DNA of 12,332 nt from Rikenella microfusus (lineage in GTDB: Bacteria; Bacteroidota; Bacteroidia; Bacteroidales; SZUA-534), in assembly GCA_020719105.1 (NCBI GenBank), contig DYQV01000053.1, forward strand, positions 1 through 12,332, given 5' to 3'. This document shows positions 1 to 6,783 of this stretch, piece after piece. The notes under the pieces were generated by a model. It saw only the letters and a list, made by a program, of their open reading frames with translations, ran no database searches and was not told the origin of the DNA. Position 1 is the first letter of the stretch. The number at the start of each line of letters is the position of its first letter. The position numbers and the translations under genes were made by a program.

Positions 1-11
1 GCCCCTCGCAC

Positions 12-43
12 ATTCACACCTTTCGCTGTGCTCAGGTATGAAT
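12..43. other. Imperfect hairpin at the window edge, downstream of the minus-strand operon
   Basis: ATTCACACCT (12-21) and AGGTATGAAT (34-43) form a 10-position stem around a 12-nt loop. One position is a C-A mismatch on the plus strand and a G-U wobble in minus-strand RNA. It lies just past the stop of the last gene of the minus-strand operon, so it could act as its terminator, but no clear T run follows on the minus strand. It may instead be a REP-like palindrome or the edge of a repeat cut off by the window start. The first 66 bases hold nothing else I can name. Confidence 0.35.
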
Positions 44-66
44 AAAGCGGGCTAATAATAAAAGGC

Positions 67-609
67 TTAGGGTTTTCGTAATTGATAAGTCCCTGTCCAA
101 AGGGGATCATTAATTTTTTTTAACAAACGCCATAGATTTTCACCATACACATAGTCCGACATTTTATTGAGTCCAAACTCTTTCAATAATTCAAATTGAG
201 CCTCTGATGGCACTCCTAATTTTGTTCCCCATCCAATTTGTTCATTTTTTCCATAAGGAAACACATCATGTTTTAAGCGCCAAAGTTCATTTAAAATTTT
301 CGGATCAATTTGATGTTCTAAAAAGTAATTGATCTTGTTTGGATTTGCCCTCGATGTTTCATTTCCCGATACTTGCCTGATAAAAGCATCTTTAGTTAAA
401 AACAGCATTTCGCAACTACTGTCCGGATTTTGGCGCATAATTCCAAAAGATACCATGTCGGAATTTGCTCCTGAAATTAAACTAAGAGCAAAGCTGTATC
501 TTGATTGTCGAATCTCCGGCACATAGTCTTTTTTTGGAATCAAAATTTGTGAATTTACCGTGGTGGAAAAGCAAATAAATCCAATTAAGAGGTAACGCAG
601 CAATTTCAT
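67..609 (-). CDS. Secreted protein of unknown function (180 aa)
   Basis: I do not recognise this family. The N-terminus is a classical signal peptide: positively charged MKLLR, a hydrophobic stretch to about residue 15, and a plausible cleavage after Ser20 (TTVNS/QILIP). The mature protein of about 160 residues has no further membrane segment and only one cysteine (Cys66), so it is probably a soluble periplasmic or exported protein. It is rich in aromatic and charged residues, with an LWRL motif occurring near residues 109 and 159. The ATG at 609 lies only 6 bp beyond the pepE stop, so it is probably the last gene of the rsgA-cyclophilin-pepE transcript. Nothing in it points to a catalytic activity. 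The start and secretion are fairly secure; the function is unknown. Confidence 0.75.
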   Translation of the reverse strand: MKLLRYLLIGFICFSTTVNSQILIPKKDYVPEIRQSRYSFALSLISGANSDMVSFGIMRQNPDSSCEMLFLTKDAFIRQVSGNETSRANPNKINYFLEHQIDPKILNELWRLKHDVFPYGKNEQIGWGTKLGVPSEAQFELLKEFGLNKMSDYVYGENLWRLLKKINDPLWTGTYQLRKP

Positions 610-615
610 AAAATT

Positions 616-1332
616 TTAAACTTCGGAATTTAGTAAAAAATTAAAATTTCCCGAAGGCTCTACTTCATAGGGTTTCTTGCCATATTGAAAAACCCGAAGG
701 GGCAATTTCCCTTTGTAAGTAATTGTCTGATTTTTAACAATAAACATACAACCTTCCCGTAAACCAGCTACCGTCACCTTTTGATTAACTTCCAAAAACT
801 CTAAAATCCGGTCCTCTCGGGTTTCACCGCCATGACCGGCTGGATTGGCATCTAAATAATGAGGGTTAATTTGAAATGGAATTAAATTTATTGCTTCAAA
901 ACCCTTTGGATCGATAATGGGCATATCATTGGTTGTTTTTATGGTTGGGCACGCAAGGTTCGATCCGGCACTCCAACCAATGTATTTGGTTCCTGAAGCG
1001 ACCTTTTGCTTAATAGGATTAATTAAACCATTTTCACGTACTTTTTGTAGCAATCGCCAGGTGTTTCCTCCTCCAACAACAATGGCCTCAGCTTCCTCAA
1101 TTGCATTTATTGGATTTTCGAATTTATGAATAGAAATGATATCATGACCTACCTGATTAAACCGTTCTTTAACTTTAGTTTCATAATCGTCCCATGTAAG
1201 GGTTACTCCTGCATAAGGAATAAATAACGCTTTTATTGGCTTAGTTCCTAAAAAGTTGGCAATATCTTGTTTTGGATAATCAAGATAGGGTTCACCTGAC
1301 ATGGTTGAATTGCTGATAAGTAGTAGATTCAT
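616..1332 (-). CDS. pepE: Dipeptidase E (alpha-aspartyl dipeptidase), peptidase family S51
   Basis: Cytoplasmic serine peptidase; known members cleave dipeptides with an N-terminal aspartate. At 238 residues it is close to the enterobacterial PepE length of about 229. The class-I glutamine amidotransferase-like fold is recognisable from the VVGGGNTWRLL strand-loop (about 85-95) and the nucleophile elbow GWSAGSN (119-125), making Ser121 the nucleophile. Asp136 (in TTNDMP) and His158 (in NPHYL) fall one residue from the Ser120/Asp135/His157 triad described for the Salmonella enzyme, so all catalytic residues appear present. The HGGETREDRI segment (167-176) is also typical of the family. No signal peptide. 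It lies 39 bp after the cyclophilin gene and 6 bp before the next one on the same strand, suggesting an operon without obvious functional linkage. Confidence 0.93.
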   Translation of the reverse strand: MNLLLISNSTMSGEPYLDYPKQDIANFLGTKPIKALFIPYAGVTLTWDDYETKVKERFNQVGHDIISIHKFENPINAIEEAEAIVVGGGNTWRLLQKVRENGLINPIKQKVASGTKYIGWSAGSNLACPTIKTTNDMPIIDPKGFEAINLIPFQINPHYLDANPAGHGGETREDRILEFLEVNQKVTVAGLREGCMFIVKNQTITYKGKLPLRVFQYGKKPYEVEPSGNFNFLLNSEV

Positions 1333-1371
1333 AATTTTTTAATTTTTAGAAAGAGTAAGGTACAAAAAAAA

Positions 1372-2184
1372 TCACTTTAGAATTTCAAAATCAAGGGTAA
1401 TGTTTTCAATGGGCCAGTTTCCTTCATCCACTTTAGTTGCGGCTATGGTATCAATCACTTCAAAGCCTTCAATTACCTGACCAAAAACCGTATGCTGGCC
1501 ATCTAAATGAGGGGTGCCTCCCTCTGTTTTATAAATAATTTTATTTTCAGCGGTTATAGTCAATCTATATTGTTGTTGTGCTCCTAATAATTCCCCTTCG
1601 GTATATTTTGTTCCTTGAACAATAAAAAATTCAAAGGAAACGGACCTTTTCTCAGGATTATTCTCATATTCACGTGCCATAGAAAGAGCTCCTTTTTTAT
1701 GTATGTTTTCTTTTCTTATTTCAGCGGGTAATGTATAACTCCCCATTTTTTGTTTAATATTTTGCCGTTCCCAATCATCGGAATCCCCGCCTTGAATCAT
1801 AAAATGATTTATCACCCGGTAAAACATGGTTCCTTTGTAAAAATCATTTTTAATTAATCGGATAAAATTGGCTCTGTGCAAAGGAGTATTTTCATAGAGT
1901 TTTATTTTAATGTTTCCTTTAGGTGTCTTCATTAAAACCAATGTTTCAGGGTTTTCAGAACCAAACTTAGTGAGCTCTGTTTTTAAATTTTCGTTCGTAA
2001 GTGGAACAAATATTTTAGTTCTTTTTAATGGAGGAGTGCTTTTATGTGGAGCGGTTGTAACTATGGGGTCATCTAATTTAGGTAGATTGTTTTTTAATTC
2101 CGGGTTTTGGCACGAAATAAATGGTAATATGATTATTAGAGTATAAATTATTGGATTTAACTTAAGTGATACGGTATTTTTCAT
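1372..2184 (-). CDS. Lipoprotein cyclophilin-type peptidyl-prolyl cis-trans isomerase
   Basis: Envelope-anchored isomerase of proline peptide bonds, presumably helping periplasmic or outer-membrane protein folding. The N-terminus has a lipoprotein signal ending in the lipobox FISC, so Cys25 should be lipidated. A linker of about 55 residues precedes the cyclophilin domain (about 82-270). Core residues by analogy with human CypA: Arg123 in FYRVI, Phe128 and Gln131 in HFMIQGGD, Phe187 in EFFI, His231 in LDGQHTVFG. Two usual positions differ: the Q of QFFI is Glu185 and the Trp before LDG is His226. About 27 extra residues lie between FFIVQG and HLDG, a feature I know from other Bacteroidota homologues. 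The ATG at 2184 overlaps the end of rsgA by 23 bp, suggesting translational coupling. Confidence 0.9.
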   Translation of the reverse strand: MKNTVSLKLNPIIYTLIIILPFISCQNPELKNNLPKLDDPIVTTAPHKSTPPLKRTKIFVPLTNENLKTELTKFGSENPETLVLMKTPKGNIKIKLYENTPLHRANFIRLIKNDFYKGTMFYRVINHFMIQGGDSDDWERQNIKQKMGSYTLPAEIRKENIHKKGALSMAREYENNPEKRSVSFEFFIVQGTKYTEGELLGAQQQYRLTITAENKIIYKTEGGTPHLDGQHTVFGQVIEGFEVIDTIAATKVDEGNWPIENITLDFEILK

Positions 2185-3094
2185 CTTCGTCGTTAAGCAG
2201 TAAATTTAAGTAACTTTTATAACGGCTTTCAGCAATTTTGCCAAGTTCAACAGCCTTTTTTACTTCACAGCCCGGTTCATGCGAATGGGTGCAGTTATAG
2301 TATTGGCATCCATCAATGACTGCAAAAATTTCTGGAAAATAGTGGGCAATTTCATCTTTGTCCATATCAATAATTCCAAAGCCTTTTATACCAGGCGTAT
2401 CAATAATGTACCCATGATTACTTAAGGCATGCATTTCAGGAAAAGTTGTAGTATGCTTCCCTGATTCATTAGATTCAGAAATCTCTGATGTTTTTAAATT
2501 CAGCAGGGGATCAATCGTGTTAATTAGGGTTGATTTCCCCACCCCGGAATGACCTGCAATTACCGAAATTTTATTCGACAACAATTGATTGATTTCTTCA
2601 ACTCCTTGATTAAGAAGAGCCGAAATGGTATAACATTCATATCCAATAGACCGATAGACCTTTAGCAACTGTTCCATTTCAACATTTTCAATTGCGGAAT
2701 AAAGGTCCGTTTTATTAAAAATAATTTTAGCGGGAATGCTGTATGCTTCTGCAGAAACTAAAAACCGATCAATAAATTCGGGATAAGTACGCGGTTTTAC
2801 CAAAGTAACGAGTATAACAGCCTGGTCAACATTTGCAGCAAGAATGTGTGCTTGCTTCGAGAGATTAATTGATTTACGGATGATGTAATTTTTCCGCTCC
2901 TCAATAAAATTTATTATCCCATACTGGGTCTTTTCATCAACCTGAAACTCCACTTTATCTCCAACGGCTAAAGGATTGGTAGTTCGGATTTCTTTATTCC
3001 TGAACTTACCCCTTATCCGACATTCAACAATAATTCCTTTTTCGTCTTTTACCAGATACCAACTTCCTGTGGATTTTATTACAGTACCTTTCAA
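2162..3094 (-). CDS. rsgA: Small ribosomal subunit biogenesis GTPase RsgA
   Basis: Circularly permuted GTPase that acts late in 30S subunit maturation; in other bacteria it helps release assembly factors. The 310 residues show an N-terminal OB-fold (about 1-70), then the GTPase motifs in permuted order: G4 NKTD (127-130), G1 GHSGVGKS (181-188), G2 GKHTTT (212-217) and G3 DTPG (232-235). A C-terminal zinc knuckle uses Cys263, Cys268, His270 and Cys276. The start codon is TTG at 3094: an in-frame TGA lies three codons upstream, no in-frame ATG is available nearby, and the resulting MKGTVIKSTGSWY is the usual start of Bacteroidota RsgA. It is the first gene of a four-gene minus-strand run. No Shine-Dalgarno is visible. 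Confidence 0.96.
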   Translation of the reverse strand: MKGTVIKSTGSWYLVKDEKGIIVECRIRGKFRNKEIRTTNPLAVGDKVEFQVDEKTQYGIINFIEERKNYIIRKSINLSKQAHILAANVDQAVILVTLVKPRTYPEFIDRFLVSAEAYSIPAKIIFNKTDLYSAIENVEMEQLLKVYRSIGYECYTISALLNQGVEEINQLLSNKISVIAGHSGVGKSTLINTIDPLLNLKTSEISESNESGKHTTTFPEMHALSNHGYIIDTPGIKGFGIIDMDKDEIAHYFPEIFAVIDGCQYYNCTHSHEPGCEVKKAVELGKIAESRYKSYLNLLLNDEDEKYRIT

Positions 3095-3120
3095 TGCAGC
3101 TCATTTTTAATATGATTCGA

Positions 3121-3128
3121 CAAATATA
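3121..3128 (-). promoter_or_regulatory. Putative Bacteroidota -7 box for the rsgA operon
   Basis: On the minus strand TATATTTG is a perfect match to the Bacteroidota -7 consensus TAnnTTTG. It lies 26 bp upstream of the rsgA TTG start, in the divergent intergenic space. The -33 element is weak: TTTA occurs 22 bp upstream rather than TTTG at 19. I see no equally good promoter for the divergent plus-strand gene. Confidence 0.5.
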
Positions 3129-3233
3129 GCTAAATTACCTATCGATTCCTTAAACTGATTATTGCAATACATATTGAAATAAACAAGAATTACTTTTTGA
3201 ATAAATACCGTATTTTTAGCAAAAATTGATACA

Positions 3234-3905
3234 ATGATAAATGCCGTTATTTTTGATATGGATGGGTTGCTGATTGACTCAGAGCCTTTATGGAGGAAAG
3301 CTGAAATAAAGATATTTAGAGAACGGGGAATAATACTAACCGAAAATGATTGTCGTGGAACCACTGGAATGAGGGTTGACGAAGTGGTAACCCATTGGAG
3401 CCAAATATTTCCAGAAGTAAATCTCCAAATTGATGAAACGGTTGAGGCTATTATGAATGAAGTTACTCACTTAGTTAAAGTAGATGGAAAAGCGTTACCG
3501 GGTGTTTTTGAAGTTATCTCATTCTTTGAAGGAATGAAAATACACATGGCGTTGGCTTCTGCATCATCCAATGCATTAATTGATGCAGTGCTTACAAAAT
3601 TGGAAATAAAAGATAAATTTCAAGTTGTACAATCCGCTGAGTTTATGAATTATGGAAAACCACACCCCGAAGTATTTATTGAAACAGCCAAAAGACTAAA
3701 TATTTCTGTTAATGAATGTTTGGTTTTTGAAGATTCAGTTTATGGTGTAATTGCTGGTAAGGCAGCAAAAATGTTGGTTGTGGCAGTACCGGATAAGGAA
3801 AACTTTGATAATAAAGGATATTGTATTGCCGATAATAAAATTCGTTCCATGGGTTTGTTTAATAAAGCTATTTGGGATGAATTGAACCAGATTAACGAGC
3901 TATAG
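3234..3905 (+). CDS. HAD-superfamily sugar-phosphate phosphatase (HxpB/YniC-like, beta-phosphoglucomutase-related)
   Basis: Cytoplasmic haloacid-dehalogenase family hydrolase, probably dephosphorylating small sugar or sugar-alcohol phosphates. Motif I is DMDGLLIDSEPLW (8-20), with Asp8 as nucleophile and Asp10 as acid/base. Motif II is the Ser at about 109 in ALASASSN, motif III is Lys142 in GKPHPEVF, and motif IV is the Glu166-Asp167 pair in VFEDSVYG. Residues from about 17 to 85 form the helical cap of subclass IA enzymes. The DMDGLLIDSEPLW string resembles E. coli YniC (HxpB, a 2-deoxyglucose-6-phosphate and hexitol phosphatase), but related beta-phosphoglucomutases share it, so the exact substrate is open. 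Length 223 is normal. The next gene starts 15 bp downstream, so the two are probably co-transcribed. Confidence 0.85.
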   Translation: MINAVIFDMDGLLIDSEPLWRKAEIKIFRERGIILTENDCRGTTGMRVDEVVTHWSQIFPEVNLQIDETVEAIMNEVTHLVKVDGKALPGVFEVISFFEGMKIHMALASASSNALIDAVLTKLEIKDKFQVVQSAEFMNYGKPHPEVFIETAKRLNISVNECLVFEDSVYGVIAGKAAKMLVVAVPDKENFDNKGYCIADNKIRSMGLFNKAIWDELNQINEL

Positions 3906-3920
3906 TTTTATGAAGCAACT

Positions 3921-4511
3921 ATGAAAAAGATACTATTCATAACGCTTTTTATACTGTCCCTACACTCTTTTTCGCAGGTTGACGAAGCGTTAAAAAGGAT
4001 GCTGCTTTATGAGGGATCTACCTATGTAACTTATGGACACCGAATAACTGAGATATTTTCAGAACTTGAATTTCATTTAGGGGTAGGCCTTTTCCCTAAA
4101 ACGAATATAGCTTATTTGAATTATCAGCAACTGATTTTGCTAATGCAAGATACTGCTAAGAATGAAAAGTGGAGTAAAGAAAAATATATTGCCGCTCGGA
4201 ATAGAATTCGAACCGATGCCATTGGTGGACGGATTATACTTTATGTTGAGCGATTTGATCAATATGAAACCAACAATAAAATGTTTTTTATTATCATTCG
4301 TGATAAGGAAGAAAACAAATTATTTGAATACAATTTGCCTTATCGGCCAGCAGACTTAATTACCACCGATGTTTTTAGTAACTGGGCTTACATTAATATA
4401 AACATTCCATTACCGGAATCTTTTAATGTATATGTTAATAACAAATTGACAGATAAATTATCTGACACAAATTTTTTAGTAGAGCAAAATGTGGTTCCTC
4501 TCCAAAAATAA
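3921..4511 (+). CDS. Secreted protein of unknown function (196 aa)
   Basis: I do not recognise the family. MKKILFITLFILSLHSFSQ is a clean signal peptide with probable cleavage near residue 19, giving a mature protein of about 177 residues without further membrane segments or a lipobox. The mature part begins with a helix-like VDEALKRML segment. Its second half alternates hydrophobic and polar residues in a way that suggests beta strands (for instance around 112-130 and 155-175), so a small beta-rich periplasmic protein is plausible. It follows the HAD phosphatase by 15 bp and is followed by a strong terminator, so it is the last gene of a two-gene unit. No catalytic motif is apparent. Confidence 0.75.
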   Translation: MKKILFITLFILSLHSFSQVDEALKRMLLYEGSTYVTYGHRITEIFSELEFHLGVGLFPKTNIAYLNYQQLILLMQDTAKNEKWSKEKYIAARNRIRTDAIGGRIILYVERFDQYETNNKMFFIIIRDKEENKLFEYNLPYRPADLITTDVFSNWAYININIPLPESFNVYVNNKLTDKLSDTNFLVEQNVVPLQK

Positions 4512-4553
4512 TTTCATTACCATTTTTATGTTAGAATAACAAAAGGCAATAAA

Positions 4554-4591
4554 CTAAAAGGGCGATTCTTTTCAATGAATCGCCCTTTTAG
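4554..4591. terminator. Strong bidirectional terminator between convergent genes
   Basis: CTAAAAGGGCGATTC (4554-4568) and GAATCGCCCTTTTAG (4577-4591) form a perfect 15-bp stem with an 8-nt loop. The A/T ends of the stem give a T run on each strand. It sits between the plus-strand secreted protein (ends 4511) and the minus-strand lipoprotein (ends 4610), as expected for a shared terminator. Confidence 0.93.
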
Positions 4592-4609
4592 AAAATATTC
4601 TGAGGTTTT

Positions 4610-5416
4610 TTATACTAAACTATTTCTGAATGTAAGAATAGCAAGTTTAAGTTCTTCAATATTTTTTGTATTACTTAAATCCTTTTCAAAAACATTAAAA
4701 AGCTCATCAATCTTAACTAGCGAAGCATGAATATCTTTGAAATCAGGTTGGTCTTTAAAGTTTTCCATAAGTTTCAATAAATCAATCAATGATTGTCTGT
4801 TTTTAATAACCAGCTTATATATTGTTGTTTTATCATTAGCAAATTGAATGGCTTCGCTGGTAAGATAAGTACCTTCAATCCAACTTCCGGTTAACACATA
4901 CAAAGCCAGCTCGTTTTTATTGGTTTCTTTAAGATATTTATTAGCATCGTATTGAGCCTCCTTAATAATCTGCACTAGGGAATCTTTATTATCCAAATTG
5001 GCCTGTACCCTTTGAAAAAATCCCTGATTTAAGTTAGAAATATCTAAATCTCCCATAAGCTGAACAAAATTATCGAGATAGGCAGCAGTGATATCTTTCT
5101 TTTGATAAATGCTGGAATACATCAAATCGGCTCCAATAATGCCCAAATTTATTGCTTTTTGTTTAAAGCTGATGTATTTTTCTACATTTTCTGGAGGGTT
5201 AGTGATGTCGAAAATATAACCGGCTCCACTTTCATTCAAAGCATTAATTACTTCATACGATGTAGGCATTGGATATTTTGAAATTATCTCTGTGGTTTCT
5301 TCCATCACAACATTATCTACATTATCTGCCGCTTTTTTTTGAGAGTTTGGGTTGTTACATGAACTCATCAAACCAATAAATACTACTAATAATGTTAATT
5401 TAGAAATTCTTTTCAT
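4610..5416 (-). CDS. Lipoprotein of unknown function (268 aa), mostly helical
   Basis: The N-terminus is a lipoprotein signal with lipobox LMSSC, so Cys20 is the predicted lipidated residue, followed by an Asn/Gln/Lys-rich tether (NNPNSQKK). The rest (about 45-268) appears almost entirely alpha-helical, with many leucine- and isoleucine-spaced segments, and has no cysteine or recognisable catalytic motif. I know similar hypothetical lipoproteins in Bacteroidota but no assigned function. It is transcribed alone towards a strong terminator, with a perfect -7 box 24 bp upstream of its ATG. Lipid anchoring is confident; the role is unknown. Confidence 0.8.
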   Translation of the reverse strand: MKRISKLTLLVVFIGLMSSCNNPNSQKKAADNVDNVVMEETTEIISKYPMPTSYEVINALNESGAGYIFDITNPPENVEKYISFKQKAINLGIIGADLMYSSIYQKKDITAAYLDNFVQLMGDLDISNLNQGFFQRVQANLDNKDSLVQIIKEAQYDANKYLKETNKNELALYVLTGSWIEGTYLTSEAIQFANDKTTIYKLVIKNRQSLIDLLKLMENFKDQPDFKDIHASLVKIDELFNVFEKDLSNTKNIEELKLAILTFRNSLV

Positions 5417-5440
5417 GACTAGTTATTTTAATGAATTAGG

Positions 5441-5448
5441 CAAAAATA
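5441..5448 (-). promoter_or_regulatory. Putative -7 box for the lipoprotein gene
   Basis: The minus strand reads TATTTTTG, an exact TAnnTTTG match, 24 bp upstream of the ATG at 5416. The -33 position carries only a weak T-rich match, so the call rests on the -7 box and its position. Confidence 0.45.
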
Positions 5449-5502
5449 TAAAAAATAGTTTGAGTTTGAATATAAAATGTAAAAAAGGTTTGCTTTGGAT
5501 GC

Positions 5503-5518
5503 AAAATTGATCAATTTT
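5503..5518. promoter_or_regulatory. 16-bp perfect palindrome in the divergent intergenic region
   Basis: AAAATTGATCAATTTT is a perfect dyad, about midway between the divergent lipoprotein gene and rplM. It could be an operator for a dimeric regulator. In such AT-rich DNA a 16-bp palindrome can also arise by chance, and no second copy was seen in the window. The rest of 5417-5629 holds nothing else I recognise. Confidence 0.3.
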
Positions 5519-5629
5519 TTAATTAAAGAGGATAGGAAGAATTTTCGAGAGCAATGATTTTTTTCACAAAAAGGAGAAAGACTGCATTCTTGGTAGGTTT
5601 TATGTTATGAACAAAAATTGTTTATAATA

Positions 5630-5660
5630 ATTGTGGTTTAAAGAATTAATTGTATTTTTG
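5630..5660 (+). promoter_or_regulatory. Promoter of the rplM-rpsI operon
   Basis: ATTG (5630-5633), a 19-bp spacer and TATTTTTG (5653-5660) match the Bacteroidota primary-sigma consensus TTTG-N19-TAnnTTTG at all defined -7 positions and three of four -33 positions. Transcription should begin near 5665, giving a leader of about 60 nt before the GTG of rplM. This is the best promoter in the window. Confidence 0.75.
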
Positions 5661-5665
5661 CAGAC

Positions 5666-5691
5666 CACATTCGAAAAATATTATTTCGGTG
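5666..5691 (+). promoter_or_regulatory. Small bulged hairpin in the rplM leader
   Basis: CAC (5666-5668) pairs with GTG (5689-5691) and CGAAA (5672-5676) with TTTCG (5684-5688), leaving a 3-nt ATT bulge on one side and a 7-nt loop. It begins at the predicted transcript 5' end. Ribosomal-protein leaders often carry such bulged stems as autoregulatory binding sites, but I cannot match this one to a known family. It could equally be a 5' stability hairpin. Confidence 0.35.
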
Positions 5692-5715
5692 TATTTATGT
5701 ATTAATTAAAAAGTT

Positions 5716-5720
5716 AGGAG
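5716..5720 (+). promoter_or_regulatory. Shine-Dalgarno sequence fixing the GTG start of rplM
   Basis: AGGAG ends 4 nt before the GTG at 5725. It is the only clear Shine-Dalgarno in the window, most other genes having A/T-rich leaders. It supports GTG as the true start, as does the resulting N-terminus MDTLSFKTKSANKAT, usual for Bacteroidota L13. Confidence 0.6.
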
Positions 5721-5724
5721 TAGA

Positions 5725-6180
5725 GTGGACACTTTAAGTTTTAAAACAAAATCGGCAAACAAGGCAACCGTTGACAAAAAATGGGTTGTAATTGACGCTA
5801 ACAGCGAAGTGCTGGGTCGCCTTGCTACAGGTGTTGCCTTCCTTATAAGAGGAAAGCATAAAACCGATTTCACTCCTCACGTTGATTGCGGGGATTACGT
5901 AATTGTAATTAATGCTGAAAAGATTCAGCTTACCGGCAATAAATGGAGTGATAAAGAGTACGTTCGTCATACAGGACATCCTGGAGGTCAACGTATAGTA
6001 AAGGCTCAAGAGCTGATGGCTAAAAAGCCAATAGCAATGGTAGAGAAAGCTGTAAAAGGGATGTTACCTAAAAACACATTAGGCCGTCAACTTTTCAGGA
6101 ATTTATTTGTGTATGAAGGTGAAACGCATCCTCACGAGGCGCAACAACCTGAAAAAATCAGTTTAAATTCAATTAAATAA
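5725..6180 (+). CDS. rplM: 50S ribosomal protein L13
   Basis: Component of the large ribosomal subunit that binds 23S rRNA early in assembly. The 151 residues contain the family landmarks VIDANSEVLGRLAT (22-35), RGKHKTDFTPHVDCGD (42-57), HTGHPGG (82-88) and the VKGMLPKN signature (110-117). The start is GTG with an AGGAG ribosome-binding site. It heads the conserved rplM-rpsI pair, with rpsI beginning 5 bp after its stop. The C-terminus extends slightly past the E. coli protein (142 aa), as is common in this phylum. Confidence 0.98.
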   Translation: MDTLSFKTKSANKATVDKKWVVIDANSEVLGRLATGVAFLIRGKHKTDFTPHVDCGDYVIVINAEKIQLTGNKWSDKEYVRHTGHPGGQRIVKAQELMAKKPIAMVEKAVKGMLPKNTLGRQLFRNLFVYEGETHPHEAQQPEKISLNSIK

Positions 6181-6185
6181 CAGAA

Positions 6186-6572
6186 ATGGAAGTGATTAAC
6201 GCAGTTGGACGTAGAAAGTCCGCAATCGCACGCGTTTACTTGAGCGAAGGAACAGGAAAGGTAACTGTAAACAACAAAGATTTTAAAGAGTATTTCCCAA
6301 CAGGAATTCTTCAATACATTGTTTTACAGCCATTAAACCTACTGGAATTAGCCAACAAGTACGACGTGAAAGTGAACTTGGATGGTGGAGGAATTACTGG
6401 TCAAGCCGAAGCGGTGCGTTTAGGTATTACTAGAGCTTTAATTCAAATGAACGAAGAAAGCCGCAGTAAACTTAGAGCCGCAGGATTTGTTACCCGTGAC
6501 CCACGTGAAGTAGAGAGAAAAAAACCAGGACAGAAAAAAGCACGCAAGAAATTCCAGTTCAGTAAGCGTTAA
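6186..6572 (+). CDS. rpsI: 30S ribosomal protein S9
   Basis: Component of the small-subunit head whose C-terminal tail reaches towards the P-site tRNA. The 128-residue protein has the N-terminal NAVGRRKSAIARV motif (5-17), the LDGGGITGQAEAVRLGI segment, and the basic tail ending KKFQFSKR with the conserved C-terminal KR. It lies 5 bp downstream of rplM and shares its transcript. The 211 bp after it contain an inverted repeat that may limit read-through into rpsB. Confidence 0.98.
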   Translation: MEVINAVGRRKSAIARVYLSEGTGKVTVNNKDFKEYFPTGILQYIVLQPLNLLELANKYDVKVNLDGGGITGQAEAVRLGITRALIQMNEESRSKLRAAGFVTRDPREVERKKPGQKKARKKFQFSKR

Positions 6573-6623
6573 TAGCACTGCAGAATTTCGTTTAGTATCT
6601 AAATTGTTAAGATTTCTATTTAA

Positions 6624-6727
6624 AAATTAGAATTGAGACAATGAGACATGAGACATGAGAGGAACCAATTGAATTATAATGGATTGCTATCTCAAATCTC
6701 ACATCTGACAATCTCAAAATCTAATTT
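6624..6727. repeat. Imperfect inverted repeat with internal TGAGACA heptads, between rpsI and rpsB
   Basis: Left arm 6624-6660 and right arm 6690-6727 are reverse complements at about 28 of 38 aligned positions, around a 29-bp centre. Both ends carry AAATTAG/CTAATTT, and the arms are built of GAGACAT-like (left) and ATCTCA-like (right) short repeats. The transcript could fold into a long bulged hairpin. I recall similar ATGAGACATGAGAC-type runs in intergenic regions of Bacteroidota genomes, suggesting a dispersed MITE-like repeat, but copies elsewhere cannot be checked here. It may attenuate transcription between the two ribosomal units. Confidence 0.6.
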
Positions 6728-6783
6728 AAGAACTACTTAATGATTGCTTTTTTAAGAATGTAAACGAGTTAAAAAAAATTAAA

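Noticed and set aside
329..526. Open frame on the plus strand opposite the secreted protein gene
   Set aside because: It lies wholly antisense to a gene with a good signal peptide and gives no recognisable protein; it is a shadow frame.
3107..3364. Minus-strand open frame across the rsgA/HAD intergenic region
   Set aside because: It overlaps the conserved start of the HAD phosphatase and the rsgA promoter, and its product resembles no protein.
5734..6009. 91-codon open frame antisense to rplM
   Set aside because: It is fully inside the certain L13 coding sequence, has no promoter or ribosome site, and is cysteine-rich nonsense.
6624..6727. CRISPR-like or tandem repeat array suggested by repeated GAGACAT units
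   Set aside because: The units are only about 7 bp, without spacers, and the overall symmetry is an inverted repeat.
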